Below are positions 29,749 to 36,698 of a DNA stretch of 36,698 nt, piece by piece (the first letter of the stretch is position 1; each line of letters begins with the position of its first letter). The position numbers were made by a program, and so were the translations under genes. The notes under the pieces are model-generated. The model was not told the origin of the DNA, ran no database searches, and was given only the letters and a program-made list of their open reading frames with translations. The stretch is from the NCBI GenBank assembly GCA_030374735.1, contig JASCIV010000160.1:1-36698 (forward strand), in the 5' to 3' direction. The stretch is from Gracilaria caudata (taxonomy: Eukaryota > Rhodophyta > Florideophyceae > Gracilariales > Gracilariaceae).

Positions 29749-31315
29749 TCCATCGAGTAGAACATCGTCGCCGTCGACCAAGTAGAATGGAATTTGGAGG
29801 GTATTTCCGGAGATGTCCGGGATGGGGAGATCCCAGACGGCGAATGTTAGGCGCGCATCGTCACAATTAGGTTCGTAACCGTGCCAAAACGGTTCTCGGT
29901 CCATGGGGAGAATGCGGAAGGGTACGCCGAGAATTGAAGCAAGTCGAGCGGCAGAGTTGATGCGTCCTACATTCCGAGGGCATCGGATGTCAAGAGCAGG
30001 ATTGGAATTAGAATGAGTATGGGCTATAGCAGAGGCTCCAGTCTTCCCGACTAAGCTAGGTTGCCTTTCGTAGAGCTGGAGCCTGGACGAAAAAACGAGT
30101 CCTTCTGTTTCTCCTTCTCTTCCTCGGCCTTCAACTCTTCTTCCATACGCCGTTTCCTCGTCTGCCAATTCCGATCCGGATATTCTTCGGAACGCGGAGA
30201 TGAGTTTTAGAGCCACTGTCATTGCAGTTGGTGGCATTAACTCGTCTGGAAGACGGTTGACTTCTCTGACGCTTGTTTTTACCATTGGAGTTCTGCTGAC
30301 TCTGGTTCCGTCTCTTTCTCTTCTTATTATTACGAGCGTCGTTCGGCGAAGCAGAGCTAGAATTTTCAGGACCTGCGGCGCCACCCAGGCTCAAAAGAGC
30401 CTTCTCGAGCTTTTGCGAGGAGATCGATTCGACCTCGTTTCTGGTAATCTGTGAGCTGGCAGACTTCGTCGAAATCGAAAGAGACCGCAGCACCGAAATT
30501 GCATTCTGAAGAAGAATAAAGGCTCTGTTCCTAGAACTAGATGCGATACCCGAAAGGGGGTCTACATCAGAAGAGACGATTTGGGTTGGAAGTTTGTTAA
30601 CGGAGTCGCAAAGACGGTCCGATATCCGTCTCACCTTACTTCGACTGGTAACGAAAAGTTTACTTAACTCAGGAACGGTTTAAGCAGCACGGAGAGTCCC
30701 AGTCATCGCATGCAAGTCTTGAGAGCAAGACCGAATCGCAGTCAGTACATCGTCATGAACTGATACTCCGGTAGGATTGTCGCCCTGGTGTTTGGCGCGA
30801 GACTCGGCACAGTTAAGAAGCTGCAGAACGGTGTTGTTCAATGTACTTTCAGGCAAATCTACATTGTTGAGAAGCGTTATGGCGGGGACTTCACCAATTT
30901 GGGATGAAAAAGATGCACCAGTGCGATGTAAGTGCTTAGAAGCATGTCCGTGAAATCTGCTCAAGAAGGTTGTGAGCTTCTCTTGCCTTGGGACGTCTGC
31001 GGGACGACACTTTGTGAAATGAAGAGATCATGCGAGTGACCTTTACGATAGGAGGATCGATGGCAAGGAGGTCCACTGTCCTTCGCACGGCCCGAACTTT
31101 ATCATCGTGCTTGTAGTTGATCCTTCCTCTTGCTTGCGCTTCATCGACGATAGGTTGTTGAGCTGAAGGCAATCCTCGGTCGTACAGTTGCCGGCCAAGC
31201 GTCGCAAAAACTGTTTTGTACATCTTATGGGTTTTTTTCTCAACAGTGGATTGTACAAGGTTAACCTATCTAGCAACGACTCGACGCCAGTTGAAAACAT
31301 CTTGCGTCGCAACAA
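29749..31315 (-). pseudogene. gag and protease-like region of element 2
   Basis: Read leftwards: frames 31315-31043, 31223-30936 and 30964-30680 make up a helical, charged gag-like portion with frame changes. 30634-30131 carries a very basic stretch (NNKKRKRRNQSQQ, GKNKRQRSQPSSRR) fitting nucleic-acid binding, with no CCHC knuckle visible. 30384-29749 in another frame has LDIRCPRNVGRIN, PFRILPMDREPFWHGYEPN, WDLPIPDI and PFYLVDGDDVLLDGNELI. This resembles the C-terminal part of a retropepsin (LLLGNEIL-type end), but the DSGA/DTGA active site could not be located, probably because of the frame changes. Confidence 0.65.
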
Positions 31316-31356
31316 ATACAGAAGGGTTGTACGGAGAACTCATCGCTGGTTGGGGA

Positions 31357-31373
31357 GCAGCTGGGCCCATAAC
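31357..31373 (-). other. primer-binding site of element 2, anticodon-arm tRNA-iMet type
   Basis: Directly next to the 5' LTR the element strand reads GTTATGGGCCCAGC. This is complementary to TGGGCCCATAAC, the anticodon stem-loop of eukaryotic initiator tRNA-Met. Drosophila copia is known to prime from a 5' half of this tRNA, so element 2 most likely uses the same half-tRNA mechanism rather than the tRNA 3' end. Confidence 0.75.
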
Positions 31374-31590
31374 TACTGTAGTCGTCGTCAGAGAACGCGA
31401 AAACAATCGGGGTAAAGAGCCGTTGTCCCCGTGCCTCCGTCCAGAAAGTCGGAGGCCTCGCTCTGATTCATTGCATAGCGAGCGTGAAGCTCAGTGAGCT
31501 CGACTTCGGAGCTCACTGACCTCAGCTTCGGAGCTGGCTGAGCTCTCTAGAATCTTCTACGTGGACACTAGACGACAGCAGATTCTAACA
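31374..31590 (-). repeat. 5' LTR of element 2 (217 bp)
   Basis: The inner end is TACTGTAGTC (23687 side: TGTTGTAGTC), so its terminal dinucleotide has mutated; the outer end is TTCTAACA. Two tandem GAGCTC units near 31495-31540. Confidence 0.9.
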
Positions 31591-31787
31591 ACTAGACATT
31601 CTGTGCTAGAAGTTTGCCAAGTAGTTGAATTAAAGTGAGCCCCCTGCTACAAGATCTAAATGATAGCTATGGTGCTGATTTTCCTGCAGGGTTTTACAGC
31701 GCTGGAATGGATATATATAAAACTACCGCTTTCGGGCAGCTAGAGTAAACGGGCGGTAACTATCCGCAAGTTCTCTCGAATCCAGCA
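31591..31787 (+). repeat. target duplication and second part of element 1 3' LTR
   Basis: 31591-31595 is ACTAG, the duplicate of 23682-23686. 31596-31787 matches 19310-19502, including the TATA box and the terminal CCAGCA, then the outer target duplication CGGCC. Confidence 0.93.
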
Positions 31788-31792
31788 CGGCC

Positions 31793-32940
31793 ACTTTTAG
31801 AGAAGCATTGCTTGTCTAAACATTGATTGTTCTGTTCATGTAGGGATGAGCACTAAATCTTTTAGCAACCATCTGAGTAAAAGAACCGCAGAAAGAGCTT
31901 TGCGGCTTGTTTTTCAGAGAAGCTTGCTTCTCGAAAGGCTGATTGTTAGTTTTTCAGCCTAGTAGGAGCTTTGGTTGTTAGTTTCTGAGTCTAGTAGGAG
32001 CTTTGCAATAAATCGTTACTTTCTTCCTGTCAATACTTTTTGAAGCGTTCTTCGTTCTAATTACCCTCTCAAAGCTCCAAGCAGCAAGCACACTGGACCG
32101 TTTAGATGCAATCTAACTTTTCTGCTACAATAATTCCTTCTTAAAATAATCAGAAACGCCCAGGCCAAAGCTTCTCAACGGAAAATGTGGCAAACCATAA
32201 AAGCTTGGCGACCTCTCATTTTAGACGTAAAGCTTCTCGAAGCTCTGATGAAAAGGCGCGTTCAGACGGCAAACTATGAAATTTGTTTTTTGTTTCAAGA
32301 GTAGCCCGTAGGAAGTGTACGTCGTTCTCCCCGAACGTCTTGTAAATAAACGTATATGTTTTAAAAATTGGTTCAGTTTCTATATCTCCCGCAGTTCCCT
32401 GCTCTCAAACACCATTACGACAAATTCGTCCCCTCTAATCCCACGCTCCAAGCGTGAAGGCAAGAATAAGGTTCTTATTTATTGTTTATTGCAGTGCAAT
32501 ATATTGCGATATCAATATATTGCACGAAATCTCTTGTAACACCGCTGTTAGGGAGTCTGCCCCCATCTTCGCACAACCCTTCCTCCACTTTCTCGGCCAC
32601 TTTTTGAGTCGCCCCGCTTGCACTTGATACTGATAATTGCGCGTAATTTTGAAGCGGGGCACGAGTGGTGAAATATGTGTTTATGTAAACAGATCTTTAC
32701 TTGACGGGGCCAGAAAGATTCGTCCTGGTAGGCGAGTGCTTCTGCCTCCGGAATCATAATAATACTATGAAAGGTCCAAGTCACGTGTCATTCGTCGAGG
32801 CCCATTTTGAAGAGATTCTGATATCTAATAATCATCAGGAAGAATGTCAATAGGAACTGCCAATTGGTTTCTGTTTCCAAATCCACAGCGATGCCCCTAC
32901 TTGCCGCAATCTCTACACATGTTATAGACATCAACTCATA
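31793..32940. other. intergenic, with AAGC palindromes
   Basis: No convincing gene. Contains AGAGAAGCATTGCTTGTCT (31799-31817), the perfect palindrome-like GAGAAGCTTGCTTCTC (31917-31932) and two copies of CTAGTAGGAGCTTTG (about 31959 and 31992). Short frames at 32315-32539 (plus) and 32548-32784 (minus) show no domain. The strings ATATTGCGATATCAATAT and similar near 32500-32523 are AT-rich palindromes. Confidence 0.5.
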
Positions 32941-32947
32941 CTAGAAA

Positions 32948-34180
32948 TCAGGACAAGTCTGGACACCCTTGAATGTCCAAAAGCCTGACAACTGTGGGTT
33001 CTAGACGTGCTCCAGATTCTGTATACCCTAGAATGCATTCGAAGGTATTTCCTCCATCGCATACCCCGGCTTCAATCGTAACAATCTGATCGATTACCTG
33101 TGACTCGTCAGGGCCGAGAGTAACTGGTAATGAAGGATTCGTCGAAGAAGTCAGCTTTCCGTCGCAGTCTGAACTATCCAGATCAAATGTCCTATCCAGG
33201 CCTCGAACGGCGTTTTCAATTGCTTTGATGATCTGCGCCTGTTCGGTATCAGGCACAAGAATTCCATCGGTCTCTGTGGATATATCAGTGCCTTGTCGTG
33301 GTCCTGCGCCTGTCGTTCCAGAGGGACATCCGAACGAAACAGGTGCTCTATCGAGTCCCGGGCTAAAACTGGCAGCAATCACGGTTATGTTCAGTTCGTT
33401 TAGGTCCGTAATGACTTGGCTTCTCGTGATTGTCTTTCCCTCCACACAAGATGGTTCATGACCTGGGTTATCTCCAAAGTAGATAAGAAGCCGACGACTT
33501 CCAGTTCTCCATCCGATTCCGGCGTCCGTAGCGATCTTATGAAGAGCTACAAGGTTGGCTTCATCCGCGTCCCCACCACCAATTGCTGTAAGGGATTGAA
33601 CTGCAGCTAACACGGCGGAACGGTCACCAGTGATACCCTGCAAATTTGCGAATCCGTTATCAAGGCCTGCCGTCTCTTCATCGCGATAGAAGCCGATTCC
33701 AAAGTGAGCGTTTGTTGTACCTTCAAAGAGTTCAATAATCTCAGTGAACCGCATCTTGATTACCTCAATAGCCCTCTCAATGGACCCCGTTGCATCGCTT
33801 AGAAGGTATATGTCGGTCTGCACAGGAGAAGAGGTGTTCAGGTTCACCTGGAATTTGAATCGGTCCAGAACATTCAAGCCCGTGATCACAACTTCTCCTC
33901 CCGGACGCACTTCGATGTCGGGGTCTATAGGATTTGGAAGTGGGCAGCCAAATCCTCCATCGCAGGGTTGCAGCACGCACCCAATCGTAAGGAAACGAGC
34001 GCACTCTCTAAATGCCTGTTCCACACCTGGCACACAGATATCAGGACATCTGGCAGTGATCTCGACGGATCCCTGACAAACAATACCAGGGAAGAGCAGA
34101 AATGCCAGAAGAACGGTAGGACCAGCAGACACCAAAGAAGTTTTCTTCAACATGTTTCGTGAGAGCGAGCTATAGGACAA
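32948..34180 (-). CDS. secreted VWA-domain protein, integrin-beta-like
   Basis: 410 residues, uninterrupted. An N-terminal hydrophobic segment (residues about 16-35, TVLLAFLLFPGIVCQ) is a signal peptide; Met10 is an alternative start giving a more typical one. Residues 45-79 hold six cysteines. A VWA/integrin-beta I-like domain covers about 120-330. Its MIDAS is D129-A-T131-G-S133 (YLLSDATGSI, Thr in place of the first Ser), with FYRDEE, GGGDADEAN (D204, compare the D.PEGG loop of integrin beta) and YFGDNPGHEP (D237, compare TDD.PH). Residues 330-405 form a Cys-containing beta-rich tail like a hybrid domain. No C-terminal membrane anchor is visible, so it is probably secreted or cell-wall associated and binds a ligand through a divalent cation. 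The base composition is more even than in the neighbouring repeats. No TATA box is obvious. Confidence 0.88.
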   Translation of the reverse strand: MSYSSLSRNMLKKTSLVSAGPTVLLAFLLFPGIVCQGSVEITARCPDICVPGVEQAFRECARFLTIGCVLQPCDGGFGCPLPNPIDPDIEVRPGGEVVITGLNVLDRFKFQVNLNTSSPVQTDIYLLSDATGSIERAIEVIKMRFTEIIELFEGTTNAHFGIGFYRDEETAGLDNGFANLQGITGDRSAVLAAVQSLTAIGGGDADEANLVALHKIATDAGIGWRTGSRRLLIYFGDNPGHEPSCVEGKTITRSQVITDLNELNITVIAASFSPGLDRAPVSFGCPSGTTGAGPRQGTDISTETDGILVPDTEQAQIIKAIENAVRGLDRTFDLDSSDCDGKLTSSTNPSLPVTLGPDESQVIDQIVTIEAGVCDGGNTFECILGYTESGARLEPTVVRLLDIQGCPDLS

Positions 34181-34574
34181 CGCGGATAGGACGAATAGGT
34201 TCTCTTCAGAGTGGTGTCCGAATCTATCTCAAGCAAGTGGGTGTACAAGCTGCTCGTTCGGAAGCTCTTGGTAATTTCAACATTTCACTGGCGTCAATCT
34301 CGAAGACTGGCCTTAAGTACTCTCCACCGGACGTCACATCTGAATGCACCAGAGAAAAGAATGTCCACCATGTAAACCCTATCACAATATGATTGTGTAA
34401 AGCACTCCTTTCATATGGTATATAGACGTTCTGCCATCTTCATTTACTACGGTAGTTGTACATATAATTTCTCCGATATTTGTATTCAAGATTCAAAAAC
34501 CTTATATCTAACAAACTAAGCCTTGTTACTGGAGCGAATGAATTGATTACACAGCTTCATGACGAGTTCTAGAA

Positions 34575-35039
34575 TTAAGTCTCCCAGAATTTGATGGATA
34601 GAATCTCCGGAACTAGAGAGATAATACTACTCAGATGACAATGATTATTTAAGACAAGATCTCTGTAGAAAGAAAAGTTTCTCGTCAAGCCCAAAAGAAA
34701 CCATAACCTTGCGGACATTAGCATCCATTGACATTTTCTCGATCTATGAAGAAGAGAGAAAAGAAACGCAACATAAATTGCGTGTATGACTATCGATATA
34801 AATTGTGCGCCTCTAAGAAAGGTTGTTGGAGTCATGACTGAATGCTCCAAATGCAAGGGAGAACAAGTTGTTGACAAAGCCAAGGTAAGAGCAATCTGAC
34901 TTGTTGTTATCAGCAGCTTAATATCTCTGGCCGAGGGACCATAGCTCATCGTAATCCAAGTATTGCAGCCCAGGATTCTCTTTTTCAGTGGACCTTGATG
35001 TATACGAATAAAAGCTTGGAGATGCACGACTGTTGACAC
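34575..35039 (-). CDS. hypothetical small membrane-protein ORF, 154 codons
   Basis: The frame contains hydrophobic stretches around residues 40-60 (IKLLITTSQIALTLALST), 80-100 (FISIVIHAIYVAFLFSLL) and 105-118 (LWFLLGL) that could span a membrane. An internal Met near residue 31 is an alternative start. No family recognised, and no homologous pattern supports it beyond length and hydrophobicity in AT-rich DNA, where such frames also occur by chance. Confidence 0.25.
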   Translation of the reverse strand: MSTVVHLQAFIRIHQGPLKKRILGCNTWITMSYGPSARDIKLLITTSQIALTLALSTTCSPLHLEHSVMTPTTFLRGAQFISIVIHAIYVAFLFSLLHRSRKCQWMLMSARLWFLLGLTRNFSFYRDLVLNNHCHLSSIISLVPEILSIKFWET

Positions 35040-36030
35040 GAGCTTTTCTCAAGGAGGTGGTCGAAACGATTAATAATGCCAGCAATTATCAGAAACAAAC
35101 ACTAGGCTTCTTTTACATGGATGGAATCACATCCTCGTCAGAAGTGTAAACATGGATTGCCCTCTCCTTATTTACTGGGGCCTTCCGTCTTATCTTGTAG
35201 TACGTATCGTTTTCACTCTTGCGACGAATGTGCCAACGATTGCGCTGAATTTACAAGAGGACTAAATTCATATCATTCATACACAGCGCCAACAACATCC
35301 TCCAAGATTGCGCAGCATATCGATTGGTACAATTTCCCCCTCCAGAGTTAGCTAGGGAGGAAGGTGGTAATGCATTTAATGCTTTTCATTCCTTTGAGTT
35401 AACAAGGAGTTTATTTGTAGGTTCACGAGTAAGTGTAATACTCAGGTTGAAAAGATGAGATTCGAATTCGGAAACTTGTCATTTTCGAGAACTTTTGCTC
35501 GAATGCTCCCTGGGGCTCCCTGGGAGCCCGAAAGCACTGCAAAGGAAACGGTTTCGTGTGGACCGTCGAACAAAAGCAGTTAGCTCTCTCGTAGCCGAAG
35601 AACCGTACATGCTACAAGTAGTGCACAGAAAGGGCTAATGGGTTGACTATACAAATGTAGTATTAAAGCATAAAAGAAGGTCTGAGCGAGTTTCTCGGAA
35701 CATTTCGATTACCATATATTACCTCAATGCTATTCCCTCAGCGAAATACTAGTTTCCTGTGCAAGGTAAGGAACCGTGTAATGTCTGTATTGTCTGTATG
35801 CGTTTGTATCAACCTCTGCTGTTAACAGAATCTGCATACGTTAACGTCTATAGTGCTACCAGAGGATCTGATTTGCTATCAGCTTTTTGAGAGCAACTAC
35901 TGTCGTCCCACCAATGGGGCAGATTCGCTAATGCTCTTCTCCTGAACAACATCCGTGGTCTGGTATTTCACCGACAGCATGTCGTTACGGAGTAAATTGA
36001 CGAACAAGACTCAAGTCCAGCAAGACCTAG
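35040..36030. other. intergenic, nothing recognised
   Basis: One 76-codon frame (35121-35351) without recognisable features, and a local repeat of CTCCCTGGG (about 35507-35525). Nothing else supported. Confidence 0.5.
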
Positions 36031-36152
36031 AATGATCAAGCTCGTAGCAAATGATACGAACGGCCTCGTGCTTTTTTTCGAAATCTTGTGCTGAAAGAGA
36101 GAACAGTTGGCGGCTTACACGCTCTACATTTTGACAGCGAAGCAGCATCATC

Positions 36153-36437
36153 ATGACGCTGGTTGCCAACAGAAAGTGTGTTCACTGCACGAACATTCTT
36201 GCCGCCACTTGCGCACGATGTGGAGCATGCACAGGAGGGCACGCCACGGTAGATACAGCACGACGCATCGACGGTGAGCAGCACGGTGGCGAAGCCGAGC
36301 ATATCGGCACGCCGCTCTCGAGATCGCGTACCTCCGCCCCTCCTCTCGGCGCGCCACCCATCCGCAACACCAGATCGCACCGGATTGGCTTGGCCTTTGC
36401 TGCCACTCATCGCACCATACAGCTCACCTCTTCGTAG
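36153..36437 (+). CDS. small Cys-rich ORF, doubtful
   Basis: 94 codons; residues 9-28 have CVHCTNILAATCARCGAC, a CxxC...CxxCxxC spacing that could bind zinc, followed by a Ser/Arg/Pro-rich, low-complexity tail. An overlapping minus-strand frame (36036-36410, 124 codons) and others cover the same GC-rich DNA, so coding is unproven. Unrecognised. Confidence 0.18.
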   Translation: MTLVANRKCVHCTNILAATCARCGACTGGHATVDTARRIDGEQHGGEAEHIGTPLSRSRTSAPPLGAPPIRNTRSHRIGLAFAATHRTIQLTSS

Positions 36438-36532
36438 GACTCATCGCACTGTGCGCGTATAACAGTCAGAGCACGCCCTGCCGTCCTGCTGAAAACGGCC
36501 GCCAAGCAATTGCTCAACCCAAGTCTCCCGCC

Positions 36533-36613
36533 ATGAATCTGGTCTTCTCCCTGATGCTCACGACCGCTTTGGTTGCGTACGCGCGCGCCACGCTCATGAC
36601 GTGCTCCTTGTAA
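36533..36613 (+). CDS. micro-ORF resembling a signal peptide
   Basis: MNLVFSLMLTTALVAYARA followed by TLMTCSL and a stop: 26 residues. The start is preceded by CTCCCGCC, the peptide has the h-region and Ala-x-Ala end of a signal peptide, and then it stops. It may be the first exon or remnant of a secreted-protein gene, or chance. Confidence 0.2.
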   Translation: MNLVFSLMLTTALVAYARATLMTCSL

Positions 36614-36650
36614 TAGAACGTGTATGTATTAGGAATAGAACGTTGTAAGC

Positions 36651-36683
36651 GCTAACGTCACAGTGCTCCGCTGAGACGTTAGC
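36651..36683. repeat. hairpin at window end
   Basis: GCTAACGTC (36651-36659) pairs exactly with GACGTTAGC (36675-36683) across a 15-base loop. No T-run follows, so a terminator role is not supported. Confidence 0.7.
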
Positions 36684-36698
36684 TAGTTATAGATGTAA

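Larger units (their letters stand above)
23687..31590 (-). mobile_element. Ty1/copia-like retrotransposon, element 2, nested in element 1
   Basis: A 7.9-kb element on the minus strand, bounded by TGTT...AACA and flanked by ACTAG on both sides. LTRs are 23687-23925 (3') and 31374-31590 (5'). Minus-strand order: gag-like basic protein (31.3-30.1 kb), protease-like region (30.38-29.75), integrase (29.18-27.6, interrupted by a MITE), reverse transcriptase (27.3-26.2) and RNase H (to about 25.9). Integrase before RT places it with copia. It is longer than element 1 because of the MITE, a fold-back segment and about 1.8 kb between pol and the 3' LTR that carries an antisense ORF. Confidence 0.93.
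19192..31787 (+). mobile_element. Ty1/copia retrotransposon, element 1 (contains nested element 2)
   Basis: A 4.7-kb copia-type element interrupted in its 3' LTR by 7.9 kb of a second element. The boundaries are certain: LTRs begin TGTTGG and end CCAGCA, and the flanking 5-mers are both CGGCC (19187-19191 and 31788-31792). Gene order (gag zinc knuckle, protease, integrase, reverse transcriptase, RNase H) is that of Pseudoviridae/copia. The first 118 bp of the two LTRs differ at about 7 positions (roughly 6 percent), so the insertion is not recent, in keeping with the stops in its coding region. Confidence 0.95.

Noticed and set aside
30200..30454. hydrophobic plus-strand ORF opposite gag
   Set aside because: Shadow of the minus-strand basic gag region: the complement of Lys/Arg/Asn/Gln codons gives Leu/Val/Ile/Ser.

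Overview
This is a eukaryotic, repeat-dominated stretch. It holds two nested Ty1/copia LTR retrotransposons, a pogo/Tigger-type and a PIF/Harbinger-like DNA transposon relic, a MITE, TATA-driven cassettes, and one convincing host-type gene (an integrin-beta-like VWA secreted protein). There are no bacterial operons, CRISPR arrays or rRNA genes. The style (apparently intronless ORFs, many copia elements, GC-rich islands in AT-rich DNA) fits an alga, and my guess is a florideophyte red alga. That is an impression, not something the sequence proves.

Layout. 1-1.2 kb is GC-rich degenerate repeat. 1.4-2.6 kb holds an unrecognised 335-codon ORF overlapping a G-rich, possibly structured segment. 3.4-12.9 kb is the most unusual part: two homologous arms of about 2.4 kb in inverted orientation (about 3400-5866 and 10466-12900) around an AT-rich core of 4.6 kb. 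Read from outside to inside, each arm has an outward TATA promoter with a CT-rich leader, an inward gene for a small helix-turn-helix protein, an array of GC-rich palindromic repeats, and a hairpin module. The right copy of the small gene is frameshifted; the left is open. A 2.0-kb pogo-like transposon with a dead transposase sits in the core.

12.9-19.2 kb is AT-rich with no intact gene. It carries a Harbinger-like transposase relic and four of six copies of a repeat cassette whose TATA box lies about 45-55 bp before a GC-rich palindrome containing an ATG. The other two copies are in the core at 7.1 and 10.1 kb.

19192-31787 is copia element 1 (plus strand, 5-bp target duplication CGGCC). Its 3' LTR is split by copia element 2 (23687-31590, minus strand, target duplication ACTAG). 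Element 2 has a primer site matching the anticodon arm of initiator tRNA-Met, as in Drosophila copia. It also has a 271-bp MITE with 91-bp terminal repeats in its integrase region, several near-perfect fold-back hairpins, and downstream of pol an antisense reading frame that looks like a decayed cysteine-protease-like cargo gene. Both elements are inactivated by stops and frameshifts.

31.8-36.7 kb is flanking DNA with the VWA gene (minus strand, 32948-34180), a few weak small ORFs and a terminal hairpin. Apart from the VWA gene and perhaps the left small HTH gene, the window records layered transposition.
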